Source: CBDBZX01 sp965213645 (GTDB lineage: Bacteria; Deinococcota; Deinococci; Deinococcales; Trueperaceae). Taken from it: a stretch of DNA of 64,000 bases. The stretch lies in the NCBI GenBank assembly GCA_965213645.1, contig CBDBZX010000004.1:868001-932000 (forward strand). Direction: 5' to 3'. The position numbers were made by a program, and so were the translations under genes. This document shows positions 17,976-26,441 of this stretch, piece after piece; the stretch's first letter is position 1, and each line of letters opens with the position of its first letter. Below the pieces are notes generated by a model that was not told where the DNA came from, searched no databases, and worked only from the letters and a program-made list of their open reading frames with translations.

Positions 17976-18070
17976 ATACGGATTCCGGTTGATTACTGCA
18001 TAAACTCCTGCGGAGTTGATTCCGTGCTCACCGGAATCCGTACTTGTTTCTACTCGCTCTGCTCGGGATT
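17976..18070 (+). repeat. Intergenic repeat family 2, diverged copy
   Basis: It opens with ATACGGATTCCG and ends in ATCCGTACTTGTTTCTACTCG...GCTCGGGATT, matching the outer parts of the 126-bp copies at 35045 and 58181 but with a different central stem (CTCCTGCGGAG). A separate perfect 11-bp hairpin (AAACACGCTAC, TTT, GTAGCGTGTTT) follows at 18071-18095, then a TATAAT-like box near 18109 with no gene behind it. Confidence 0.65.
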
Positions 18071-18127
18071 AAACACGCTACTTTGTAGCGTGTTTAACCG
18101 GAAAGGGTATAATACTGCTTCGTTCAA

Positions 18128-18146
18128 AGAGGTGACGCGAACCTCT
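18128..18146. repeat. Intergenic inverted AGAGGT pair
   Basis: AGAGGT (18128-18133) and ACCTCT (18141-18146) are separated by seven bases and followed directly by CTCGAG. It lies in a gene-free stretch of about 490 bp between nnrE and the M20 peptidase. Confidence 0.45.
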
Positions 18147-18169
18147 CGAGCTACGCCTCCCCTTACATA

Positions 18170-18280
18170 TAACAGTTCCACAACTTATTGAGACAGAACG
18201 CCGCAGGAATCATCTCATAATGTGCGTGCTAGACACTGCTTTGTGGACCGAGAATGTCTCTGACCAGATGATACCTGCTA
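18170..18280. repeat. Intergenic repeat family 1, copy C
   Basis: It runs from TAACAGTTCCACAAC to CTGACCAGATGATACCTGCTA with TGTGCGTGCTAGACACTG in the middle. It resembles copy E at 58042 most closely (both have ACTGAGACAG/ATTGAGACAG near the left end). It ends 26 nt before the M20 peptidase start. Confidence 0.8.
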
Positions 18281-18305
18281 ATACATCCACGCTATACTTC
18301 ACAAC

Positions 18306-19664
18306 ATGACGCTCAAAGACTACCTAAACGAACATCAAACACGCTTTACGCAGGAACTCACCGACTTCTTGCGCATCCCCTCGGTCAGTACCTCTTCTGC
18401 TCACAAGGAGGACGTGCGTAACGCTGCGTCGTTCGCCCTCGACAAGTTGCGCTCAGCAGGTTTGGAGACGCGCCTCATCGAAACGCCGCGTCACCCCGTC
18501 GTCTACGGCTCCTATCACGTCTCTAACAACGCGCCCACCGTGCTCATCTACGGTCACTACGACGTGCAGCCGCCCGAGCCTTTGGAAGGGTGGAACTCGC
18601 CGCCCTTCGAGCCCAAAATAGAGGACGGCGTGATTTACGCGCGAGGCGCAACCGACGACAAAGGACAGGTTTACGCGCACATCAAGGGTATGGAAGCACT
18701 CTTGGAGACCGAGGGCGTCTTAAACGTCAACGTCAAGTTCCTCATCGAAGGGGAAGAGGAGATCGGCAGCCCGAGCTTAAATAGCGTGCTGAAAGCGAAC
18801 CAAGATCTCTTCGCTGCTGACGTCGTCATCATCTCGGATGGCTCGATGATTGCGCCTAACACGCCGACGATTACCTACGGCCTCAAAGGGCTCGCCTATG
18901 TCGAAGTCAACGTGCGCGGCGCAGCTTTGGACCTGCACTCGGGCGCGTTCGGCGGCGGCGTGCCGAACCCGATTAACGGTCTCGCCAGGATGATTGCCGC
19001 GCTGCACGACGAGGCGGGGCGCGTGGCGGTGCCCGGTTTTTACGACGACGTTACAGACATCAGCGACGCGGAGCGTGAAGCGTTTACCAAAGTTCCGTTT
19101 GACGAAAAGAAATTTGCCGAAGAAATCGGCGTGAGTGCGACACCGGGGGAAAGAGGTTACAGCCTCTTAGAGCGGCTCTGGGCGCGTCCGACCTTGGATG
19201 TCAATGGAATCGCGGGTGGGTTTCAGGGCGAAGGCGCGAAGACGGTCATCGCGGATACGGCGATGGCGAAGATTTCCTGTCGCTTGGTGCCGAATCAAGA
19301 CCCCGCCGACATCACGAAAAAGCTGAGCGACTATCTTCAAGAGGTCGCACCTGAGGGCTTAGAGGTCAGTGTGACGGACTTGCACGGCGGCTATCCGGCG
19401 CTGACCCCTTTGGATTCCCCCGCCCTACAAGCAGCGAGCAGCGCACTCCGAAAGGTCTACGGCCAAGACCCTATCTATGCCCGCACAGGTGGCACGATTC
19501 CGGTAGTCAGTACCTTTCAGCAACTTTTAGGCGCGGAGGTTGTCTTGGTCGGCTTCGGTTTGGAGAATGACCGGATGCACTCGCCGAATGAGAAGTTTGA
19601 TTTGGTCAACTACTATAGAGGCATCGAAACGAGTGCAGCGTTGCTAAAAGCGTTTTCGAAGTAG
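18306..19664 (+). CDS. M20-family dipeptidase
   Basis: The protein has 452 residues. Metal-site motifs are GHYDVQP (H84, D86), YARGATDDKG, the general base in EGEEEIGS, an Asp in ISDGS, and MHSPNE near the C-terminus. GGTIPVV matches the M20 dipeptidase/PepV-like group better than ArgE or LysK. It is a cytoplasmic zinc peptidase of unknown exact substrate. Although lysine genes of the AAA type occur 20 kb away, I do not call this LysK. A leaderless promoter is clear: TATACT 18293-18298, 7 nt before ATG. Confidence 0.9.
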   Translation: MTLKDYLNEHQTRFTQELTDFLRIPSVSTSSAHKEDVRNAASFALDKLRSAGLETRLIETPRHPVVYGSYHVSNNAPTVLIYGHYDVQPPEPLEGWNSPPFEPKIEDGVIYARGATDDKGQVYAHIKGMEALLETEGVLNVNVKFLIEGEEEIGSPSLNSVLKANQDLFAADVVIISDGSMIAPNTPTITYGLKGLAYVEVNVRGAALDLHSGAFGGGVPNPINGLARMIAALHDEAGRVAVPGFYDDVTDISDAEREAFTKVPFDEKKFAEEIGVSATPGERGYSLLERLWARPTLDVNGIAGGFQGEGAKTVIADTAMAKISCRLVPNQDPADITKKLSDYLQEVAPEGLEVSVTDLHGGYPALTPLDSPALQAASSALRKVYGQDPIYARTGGTIPVVSTFQQLLGAEVVLVGFGLENDRMHSPNEKFDLVNYYRGIETSAALLKAFSK

Positions 19665-19680
19665 AGATAAGCCAGTCAGT

Positions 19681-19705
19681 AGGGGCAGGTTTCAAACCTG
19701 CCCCT
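19681..19705. terminator. Bidirectional hairpin between convergent genes
   Basis: AGGGGCAGGTTT and AAACCTGCCCCT are nearly contiguous (25 bp in all), giving a strong GC-rich hairpin between the M20 peptidase and the ABC exporter gene. Confidence 0.65.
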
Positions 19706-19746
19706 GCGAAGCGCCGCATACAAACTCGTGTGGAAAAGCGCGGTAT

Positions 19747-21681
19747 TTAATCCGCCGCCTGCGACCTCTCCTGATACTGCAACTCGTAGAGCTTGCGGTA
19801 GTAGCCCTCTTCTTCTAAAAGTTCAAAGTGATTGCCCTGCTCGATGAGCTTGCCTTTTTTCATGACCATGATGCGGTCCGCGTCTTGGATGGTCGAGAGG
19901 CGGTGCGCGATGATGATGCTGGTACGGCCTTGCATGAGCTTCTCTAAGGCGTCTTGGATGAGTTCTTCGGTCTCGGTGTCCACGTTCGCCGTCGCTTCGT
20001 CCAGCACTAGGAGAATGTCGGGGTTTTGGACGAGCGCACGCGCAAACGCAATAAGCTGCTTCTGGCCTGTCGAAAAGCCCGCGCCGCGCTCTAAGACCGG
20101 ACTGTCGTAGCCCTGCGGCAACTTCTCGATGAAGCCGTGCGCGTTGACGAACTTGGCCGCTTCGACCACGCGCTCTAAAGGAATCGAATCATCATTCAGC
20201 GTGATGTTGCTCCGCACCGTGCCGCTGAAGAGGAAGGGGTCTTGCAAGACGATGCCGACGTGCCGCCTGAGTTCCACCTGGTCGTAGTCGCGCACGTCCT
20301 TGCCGTCTATTTTGACCGCGCCGCGCTGCACGTCGTAGAAGCGGCTCACGAGGCTGATGATGGTCGTTTTCCCTGCACCCGTATGTCCCACAAACGCGAC
20401 GGACTCGCCCGGCTGAATGGTGAAGTCCAGGTCGCGCAAGACCCACTCGTCCTCTTGATAGGCGAACCAGACGTTCTCGAACTTGATCTCGCCGCGAAAG
20501 TTCGTGTCGAAGCTCGCGGGGTCGGGGCGGTTCGTGACCGCTTCGGGCGTGTCCAGAAGCTGAAAGATGCGCTCGGACGAGGCCATCGCCGCTTGCAAGA
20601 TATTGTAGCGGTCGCTCAGGTTTTGAATCGGGCGGAAGAAGTCTTGGGAGTACTGCAAGAACGCCGTCAGCACGCCAATCGTGACGCCAGCGCCTACCGC
20701 TCCGCCTGTTGACGGACCTAAAATCTGCGTCGCGCCGTAGAAGAAGATGAGGGCCGTCGCGAATGCGCCGACAAGCTGCACCGTCGGGAAGAAGAGGCTG
20801 AACCATCTGACCTGTTCGATGTAGGCGTCGAGTAAGCGCAGGTTCATCTCATCAAACTTTCGCTGATTGCGCTCCTCGCGGTTAAAAAGTTGAATGGTTT
20901 TCATCCCCGAGAGGTTTTCTGACAGATACGAGTTCGAGCGCGAGAGCCGCAGCCGCACCGCCCGGTACGCGTCGCGGATGCGCTTGCGCACGTAGTTGAG
21001 GATGACGTAGAGCACGGGCATCACGGTGATTGTGATGAGGGCGAGTTGCCAGTTGATGCTGAACATGTAGACCGTCAAGCCGATCAAGAGCCCAAAGTCC
21101 GCGACGATACCCACCACGCCGTCCGTTACCATGCGCTCAATCGCTTCGATGTCGGAGGTGATGCGGGTGATAAGGCGTCCGACGGGCGTCCGGTCGAAAA
21201 AGCCCATGTGCATCCGCTGAATTTTGGAGAAAATTTCTTTGCGGATGTCGTAGATGACGTGCTGACCCATCCAGGTGACGAGGTAGGTGTAGCCGTAGCG
21301 CAGGCCGAAGTTGAGCCCGCGCAAACCCAGGTAGATGAGGACGATGGTGAGGATGCCCTCGTAACGAGCGTCCACCGAGAGGTTCGTGAAGGGCTCGCTG
21401 ACCGGGCGGATGTAGCGGTCGATGATGAGCGAGATGAGGTAGGGAAACACGGGGACGACGGCGCTGTAGACTAAGAGGAGAGCCATCGCGCCGAAAACCT
21501 GTTTGCGGTAAGGGCGCAAGTAGACCAAGAGCCGCTTGGTAATGTCCCAGTCGAAGGTCTTCTGAAAGGCTTCGCCGTCCTCGTCGAAGTCACCCTCGCG
21601 GCGGAGCTGCTTGACGCGCTTTTTACGGTTGCGCTGCGCCTGGCGCTTCATCTCCTCGACGCTGTAGGTTATTTTTGCCAT
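19747..21681 (-). CDS. ABC exporter half-transporter with consensus Walker B and degenerate signature
   Basis: The protein has 644 residues: a basic N-terminal extension, six-helix exporter membrane domain, then a nucleotide-binding domain. Walker A is GHTGAGKTT, the Q-loop LQDPFLF, Walker B LLVLDEATANVD with catalytic Glu, the H-loop IIAHRLST. The signature reads FSTGQ instead of LSGGQ. This matches one half of heterodimeric exporters such as TM287/288 or Thermus TmrAB, which pump lipids, peptides or drugs. RBS AGGAGA precedes the ATG. Its likely partner is at 22392, with one unknown gene between. Confidence 0.9.
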   Translation of the reverse strand: MAKITYSVEEMKRQAQRNRKKRVKQLRREGDFDEDGEAFQKTFDWDITKRLLVYLRPYRKQVFGAMALLLVYSAVVPVFPYLISLIIDRYIRPVSEPFTNLSVDARYEGILTIVLIYLGLRGLNFGLRYGYTYLVTWMGQHVIYDIRKEIFSKIQRMHMGFFDRTPVGRLITRITSDIEAIERMVTDGVVGIVADFGLLIGLTVYMFSINWQLALITITVMPVLYVILNYVRKRIRDAYRAVRLRLSRSNSYLSENLSGMKTIQLFNREERNQRKFDEMNLRLLDAYIEQVRWFSLFFPTVQLVGAFATALIFFYGATQILGPSTGGAVGAGVTIGVLTAFLQYSQDFFRPIQNLSDRYNILQAAMASSERIFQLLDTPEAVTNRPDPASFDTNFRGEIKFENVWFAYQEDEWVLRDLDFTIQPGESVAFVGHTGAGKTTIISLVSRFYDVQRGAVKIDGKDVRDYDQVELRRHVGIVLQDPFLFSGTVRSNITLNDDSIPLERVVEAAKFVNAHGFIEKLPQGYDSPVLERGAGFSTGQKQLIAFARALVQNPDILLVLDEATANVDTETEELIQDALEKLMQGRTSIIIAHRLSTIQDADRIMVMKKGKLIEQGNHFELLEEEGYYRKLYELQYQERSQAAD

Positions 21682-21752
21682 AACGTTCTCCTGTCGAAAA
21701 TAGTTCTGTTAGTTTCTCGTATGAATGAATCAAGGTTCTTTGATGCGTCTAG

Positions 21753-22370
21753 CTAATCCTTAATCAGCGGGAGAATTCGGACCTCTTTTTGCAAAGATTC
21801 AGAATCGAACCAAGAGACTTCTAAACTGCCATCTGGCTTTAGAGAAAGAAAAATTGCTGTTGCTACGTTATCTTCCGTGAGCCCTTCGCTTTTGACTAAA
21901 TCATCAAAGCTAGGGAGATGATGAAGAAAAAAACCGATTTCAATGGCAATATCCGTCGCGTCTGTGCCGTTCAAAGTTAATCGGGTTGCAAAAAAGTCGT
22001 TCGGGAAAGGAAGACCTATCTCTAGCTTAGTCTTGTTGGGTAGCTGCGTTTTCAATTCGCTTAAATCACCTGCGAACTTTGTGAACTTATCGTCTTCAGG
22101 TGTCTTCAATCGTTTAGCGATAGATGATAAAGCTGGCAAAGTTCTGCTTGCAGCATCCTCAACCACTTTGGCTATATAGAGTGCAGCATAAAAGCCCAAT
22201 CCTCTAATCCACCAATTCGAATCAGCAAGCAATATTATCCAAGAAGGAGGATCAGCAGACTTGAAGCCTGCTTGCCCGGTAGAAACCTCAACTTCCAGAT
22301 CATTTTGCAACTTGTCTATGTATATTTTCAGTTCCTTCGCGTCAACGTCTTTTGTAGAAACAACTTTCAT
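21753..22370 (-). CDS. Unknown protein inserted between two ABC exporter genes
   Basis: The protein has 205 residues, with no family I recognise. One hydrophobic stretch (WIRGLGFYAALYIAKVVEDAA, about 54-74) may be a short membrane or buried helix; the rest looks mixed alpha/beta. The coding region is AT-richer than its neighbours and contains only one AGAGGT and no CTCGAG, which suggests late arrival. It sits in the same orientation in a two-gene exporter operon, 22 bp after the upstream gene stop, so it is probably co-transcribed. Immunity or accessory function is possible but not supported. Confidence 0.6.
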   Translation of the reverse strand: MKVVSTKDVDAKELKIYIDKLQNDLEVEVSTGQAGFKSADPPSWIILLADSNWWIRGLGFYAALYIAKVVEDAASRTLPALSSIAKRLKTPEDDKFTKFAGDLSELKTQLPNKTKLEIGLPFPNDFFATRLTLNGTDATDIAIEIGFFLHHLPSFDDLVKSEGLTEDNVATAIFLSLKPDGSLEVSWFDSESLQKEVRILPLIKD

Positions 22371-22391
22371 GTTACGTAACTAAACTCAGAC

Positions 22392-24242
22392 TCACGCCGC
22401 ATCTAACGACTCCTCCAACTGCTGCCGCCTATCAATATCCGCGTACCACCCGTTCAGCGCAATCAACTCCTCATGTGAGCCCTCTTCAATGATGCGCCCC
22501 TCCTCCAAAACGATAATACGGTCCGTATTCTGAAAGCCTGAGACGCGGTGTCCGACGACGATGCTGGTGCGCCCCGGCATCACCTCGGCGAGTCCGTCTA
22601 AGATGAGCGCTTCGGTTTGCGTGTCCACAGCGGAGAGGGCGTCGTCCAGAATTAAGATGTTCGGATTGCGGACGATGGCCCGCGCCATCGCCGTGCGCTG
22701 GCGCTGTCCGCCCGAGAGCGTCACGCCGCGCTCGCCCAAGCTCGTGTCATAGCCTTGCGGAAACTCCTCCACGTCGCCCGCAAGCTGCACGAGCCGCGCG
22801 ACCTCTTGCGCTTTGAGCTTCAGCGCTTCGTCTGTATCGTCGGGAATGCCGTAGGCGATATTCTCCGCGATCGTGTCGGAGAAGAGGAAGGGCTCTTGGG
22901 GGACGAGACCGATGTGGCTGCGTAAGGTCTGGAGCGGGTACTTTTTGATGTCTACCCCGTCAATCAAGACCGTGCCCGAGGTCGGGTCGATGAGGCGCGT
23001 GATGAGGTTGACGATGATGGTCTTGCCCGAGCCTGTATGCCCGGTAATGCCGATGCTCTCGCCTGCGCGAACGCGAAAAGAGACACGCTCCAAAGCGCGG
23101 AACTCGCCAAAGTCTACGGTTACATCGCGAAACTCTATTTCGCCGCGCACGCTCTTCAAACTATAATCCGTATTCTCATCGTCCTGAATGTCGGGCTCCG
23201 CGTCGAAAATCTCTTTGAGGCGTCCCCAAGAGGTGTAGCCGCGCTGCGCGATGTTAGCAATCCAGCCGAGCGCCAAAAGGGGCCACTGAATCTGCGCGAA
23301 CAAAAAGACGAAATCCACGAACGAGCCGACGCTTAAATTTCCGCCGAGCCCGAGCGTGAAACGTCCGCCGATGAGTAGCAGCGCAGAAATCGCGATACCG
23401 AACAAAAGTTCCATCAGCGGGAAAAGCGGACCGTCCACCTTGGTAAGCGAGAGGTTGCGGCGGATGAACTCGTCGTTTAAGCGGCCAAAGGCGTCCGTTT
23501 CGCGATCCTCGATGCCGAAGCCCTTCACGACGCGGATGCCGCTAAAGTTCTCCTGGGCCATCGCCGAGACGTTTGAGAACTGCTCCTGCACGCGCTGATA
23601 ACGAGCGTAGACAAGGCGCAAAAGAATAAAGAAGCTGACCGTAATCACCGGGATGATCAGGAGCGTCATCAGAGTCAAGTTGACGTTCAGATTGAACATC
23701 CGGTAGAGCGTGAAGCCGATGAGCAAAAATGTGTTGATGCCCTGAAAGACACCGACGCCGATGAGTTGACGCACCGCGCTCAAATCCGCCGTGAGCCGCG
23801 CCATGAGGTCGCCGACGCGGGTGTTGTCGTAATAGTTTGTACTAAGGTCGGTGAAGTGGTCAAAGAGGTCGTGGCGGATGTCGAACTGGATTTCCCAACT
23901 GGCGTTGAGGATGGTGCGCCGCACCATGATCATGGCGTAGGCGGCGACGCCTGCGACTAAAAGTAAGCCTACGATGTAGAGCCAGATGCTCGGGTTCTCG
24001 AGATTTGTGAGCCGCGCGTAGAGGTCTTGAAAGGTCTGCACGCCCCCGAAGACGCGCCCAAAGTAGGTCCAGGGAGCCTCGAGCGTCATCACCCCACGGT
24101 TAAAGGCGTCAATCGCGTTGCCGATAATGCGCGGCGTCTGCACCGTAAAAAAGCTGTAAACGACGAGCATAAAGATGCCCACCGAAAACTGTCTCGGGTA
24201 GCGGCGAATATACGTAAAAAGTTCCCTTGTCTTTTGTAGCAT
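22392..24242 (-). CDS. ABC exporter half-transporter with degenerate Walker B
   Basis: The protein has 616 residues. The membrane domain is followed by Walker A GHTGSGKTI, Q-loop PQEPFLF, an intact LSGGQRQR signature, Walker B ILILDDALSAVD (Asp where the catalytic Glu should be) and H-loop GHRVSG. Together with the FSTGQ of the partner at 19747, both defects fall in the same composite ATP site, which is how asymmetric heterodimeric exporters are built. ATG 24242 is chosen (GGGGAAACG upstream); a TATATT box lies near 24285. It is the first gene of the operon. Confidence 0.9.
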   Translation of the reverse strand: MLQKTRELFTYIRRYPRQFSVGIFMLVVYSFFTVQTPRIIGNAIDAFNRGVMTLEAPWTYFGRVFGGVQTFQDLYARLTNLENPSIWLYIVGLLLVAGVAAYAMIMVRRTILNASWEIQFDIRHDLFDHFTDLSTNYYDNTRVGDLMARLTADLSAVRQLIGVGVFQGINTFLLIGFTLYRMFNLNVNLTLMTLLIIPVITVSFFILLRLVYARYQRVQEQFSNVSAMAQENFSGIRVVKGFGIEDRETDAFGRLNDEFIRRNLSLTKVDGPLFPLMELLFGIAISALLLIGGRFTLGLGGNLSVGSFVDFVFLFAQIQWPLLALGWIANIAQRGYTSWGRLKEIFDAEPDIQDDENTDYSLKSVRGEIEFRDVTVDFGEFRALERVSFRVRAGESIGITGHTGSGKTIIVNLITRLIDPTSGTVLIDGVDIKKYPLQTLRSHIGLVPQEPFLFSDTIAENIAYGIPDDTDEALKLKAQEVARLVQLAGDVEEFPQGYDTSLGERGVTLSGGQRQRTAMARAIVRNPNILILDDALSAVDTQTEALILDGLAEVMPGRTSIVVGHRVSGFQNTDRIIVLEEGRIIEEGSHEELIALNGWYADIDRRQQLEESLDAA

Positions 24243-24511
24243 CGTTTCCCCTACCTGAGCGTTTGATAATGTCACGGCTGAATATAGTTATTAGTAGATA
24301 CGGCTGAGAGAGGCTCGAGGCGTTCAATTTGCAGCCTGTGATATTAGCATGTTTCTAAATAACGAAGCTGACGCTCGCTAACATATCGTTTCAGGTTGCT
24401 CGTGTTGACATGGCGACGCTAGAATAAACCCTTACACGTTACCGAATTCTCTGTACCTTCAGCGCTTTGTAGGGGAGATTCATGAATCTTCCCTACGCCT
24501 TATCTTGAACC

Positions 24512-24688
24512 TCACGACACCGCCGCGTCCTCCTGCGCCAACGCCGCCAGCGTATCAAACTGCTGCACTGTACCGAGCGAAATAAGGTGGTCGCCCGCTT
24601 CCAGCACGAAGTCTCCACCCGGATTGCTGATAGGCTCGCTGCCCCGCAAAATCGCCAAGATATTCACGCCGCGCAGCACCTTTTCTGC
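24512..24688 (-). pseudogene. Relic of a TrkA_C (RCK_C) domain
   Basis: A 58-codon open segment ends at TGA 24512 and is preceded in frame by TGA at 24689. It reads LRGVNILAILRG, then NPGGDFVLEAGDHLISLGT, the typical C-terminal regulatory domain of K+ channels and cation/proton antiporters. No start codon or remaining transporter is present, so this is the tail of a lost gene. Confidence 0.7.
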
Positions 24689-24750
24689 TCAACTCCCTAT
24701 CTTTTTGTTAAGGGATAACCCTAACGCCCTTCACCAATTCACTATCGCCC

Positions 24751-24781
24751 TTGACTCTCAAGTTACCTGAGACTTTAGACT
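24751..24781 (+). promoter_or_regulatory. MerR-type promoter-operator
   Basis: The -35 TTGACT (24751-24756) and -10 TAGACT (24776-24781) are 19 bp apart, the long spacer typical of MerR-controlled promoters. An imperfect dyad (CTCTCAAGTTACCTGAGAC core, 24754-24774) fills the spacer and resembles SoxR/MerR operators. Transcription would begin at or next to the ATG at 24790, so the message is leaderless. Confidence 0.7.
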
Positions 24782-24789
24782 GTAAGTCA

Positions 24790-25647
24790 ATGAATAAAGG
24801 CGCAAACACCCTCGTCTCCATAGGCCACTTCGCCAAGACCACCGGACTCACGAAGAGCACGCTCCGTTTTTACGATGAGGTAGGTCTCTTGCGCCCTGCG
24901 CGGGTAGACCCAGAGACGGGCTACCGCTACTACTGCCGCGAGCAGACTGTTCAAGCTGAGCAGATAAGACTTCTAAGGGCCTTGGAAGTTCCCTTAGCCG
25001 ACATCCAGCGTGTCTTTGACGCCAAAAGCCCCGCCACCCTAGAAGACCTCATTGCACGTCAGCGCCGCTCCGTTGAAGAGCGCATCGCTAAGTATGGAGA
25101 AGCGCTTGTGACCCTAGACGCGCTTCAAACTTGCGAGATTTTTCCTTACCAGGTCAAGACGAAAGAGGTGGCGGCGCAGCCCTACATTTATCTGCGCGAA
25201 GAAACGTCGCTCGCCAAGATCGACAGAGCACGGACTCAGGCTTTCGAAAGGATACAAGAGGTGCTGCGCGAACGCGGGCCCCAACCCGCCGCCCCAAACT
25301 TTCTCCTCGCCGTCGAAAGGGACTGCGCTTTAGAACTGGACTGGTCGGACGACTCTCCCTGGTGCTTTACGGTCGACTTCTGCGCGCCGACACCCGACCC
25401 CTTAGAGCCGCCCCCACCTTTCGCCGCCGCCTTCCTGCCCGCCACCACGCTCGCCTATACGCTTCACATCGGTCCATACGAGCCGCTACACCTCGCGTCC
25501 AGAACGGTGCAGGCGTGGGCGTTAGAAGAGGGGCTCGAACTAGGACAAAAGCGAGAGGTTTACTTTGTCAGCCCGCGTGAGACAGACGATAGCAGCCGCT
25601 TTCGGACTGAGGTGCAGTACGTTCTAAAAGGAGATAGTCATGGCTAA
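24790..25647 (+). CDS. MerR-family regulator with GyrI-like effector domain
   Basis: The protein has 285 residues. An N-terminal MerR helix-turn-helix (SIGHFAKTTGLTKSTLRFYDEVGLL, then GYRYY) is followed by a dimerisation helix and a C-terminal effector-binding domain of the BltR/GyrI type (about 125-285, with YTLHIGPYEPL). Such proteins sense drugs or metabolites. The start at ATG 24790 places the dyad at 24754-24774 in its own promoter, so autoregulation is likely. It overlaps the AAC(3)-like gene by 8 bp. Confidence 0.85.
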   Translation: MNKGANTLVSIGHFAKTTGLTKSTLRFYDEVGLLRPARVDPETGYRYYCREQTVQAEQIRLLRALEVPLADIQRVFDAKSPATLEDLIARQRRSVEERIAKYGEALVTLDALQTCEIFPYQVKTKEVAAQPYIYLREETSLAKIDRARTQAFERIQEVLRERGPQPAAPNFLLAVERDCALELDWSDDSPWCFTVDFCAPTPDPLEPPPPFAAAFLPATTLAYTLHIGPYEPLHLASRTVQAWALEEGLELGQKREVYFVSPRETDDSSRFRTEVQYVLKGDSHG

Positions 25648-26440
25648 GCGCAGCTTCGAACCTCTTACCCTCGAGAGCCTTCTCACTGACCTTCGTGCAT
25701 GTGGCGTTCAGAGAGGTCACACCCTCATCGTTCACGGCTCGCTGAGCCGCACCGGGTTTGTCGTGGGTGGCGCTGAGGTGGTCGTGCGTGCGCTTCTGGC
25801 GGCAGTCGGCGAAGAAGGCACGCTCGTCGCCCCGACGCAAACCTGGAAGAACTTAGACCCGACAAGAGGTGTTCATGGCGACCTTCCCGAAGCGTGGTAC
25901 TCGACCTTGCGGGAGCACTGCCCCGCCTATGACCCAGCGATTACGCCGTCTCTCAACATGGGCGTCCTGGCTGAAACGGTCAGGTTGTGGCCCGGCGCGA
26001 CCCGAAGCACACATCCGGCTCGCTCATTCGCCGTACTCGGCGCAAAGGCGGCTCACATTACGGCGGAGCATCCTTTAGAGAGCCCAACCGGAGAGGGTTC
26101 ACCTCTCGCTAAAGTGTACGCTCTCGGCGGATATATCCTGCTGCTCGGCGTCGGTCACGACAAGAACACATCGCTGCATCTGGCAGAAGCAAGGGCGAAC
26201 TACGCGAATAAGTCGCTCATCACGGAGAGCAGCGCGGTATTCGTAGACGGTGAGCGTCAATGGGTAAGCTATGAGGTGTTGGAACCCATTTCAGATGATT
26301 TTGTGGCGATTGGCACGGCATTTGAGGAGGTCCATGACTTTAGTTCTTGTCGCGTCGGTCAAGCGGAAACGAAGCTCATTGAGCAGCGTGCGCTCGTGGA
26401 TTTTGCAGCCGAATACATGGAAACGCACCGTGGGAAATGA
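25640..26440 (+). CDS. AAC(3)-family N-acetyltransferase
   Basis: The protein has 266 residues of the Antibiotic_NAT fold: HGSLSRTGFVVGGAEVVVRAL, LVAPTQTWKN, and TRSTHPARSFAVLG with the catalytic-type His, then LLLGVGHDKNTSLHLAE. Known members acetylate position 3 of aminoglycosides using acetyl-CoA, but many chromosomal homologues have other amine substrates. RBS AAGGAG precedes ATG, inside the end of the MerR gene. The next gene, a P-loop kinase, begins 1 nt after the stop. Confidence 0.85.
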   Translation: MAKRSFEPLTLESLLTDLRACGVQRGHTLIVHGSLSRTGFVVGGAEVVVRALLAAVGEEGTLVAPTQTWKNLDPTRGVHGDLPEAWYSTLREHCPAYDPAITPSLNMGVLAETVRLWPGATRSTHPARSFAVLGAKAAHITAEHPLESPTGEGSPLAKVYALGGYILLLGVGHDKNTSLHLAEARANYANKSLITESSAVFVDGERQWVSYEVLEPISDDFVAIGTAFEEVHDFSSCRVGQAETKLIEQRALVDFAAEYMETHRGK

Positions 26441-26441
26441 G

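Noticed and set aside
18306..19664. M20 peptidase as LysK
   Set aside because: Motifs and the 452-residue length fit M20 dipeptidases; no linkage to the LysW cluster.
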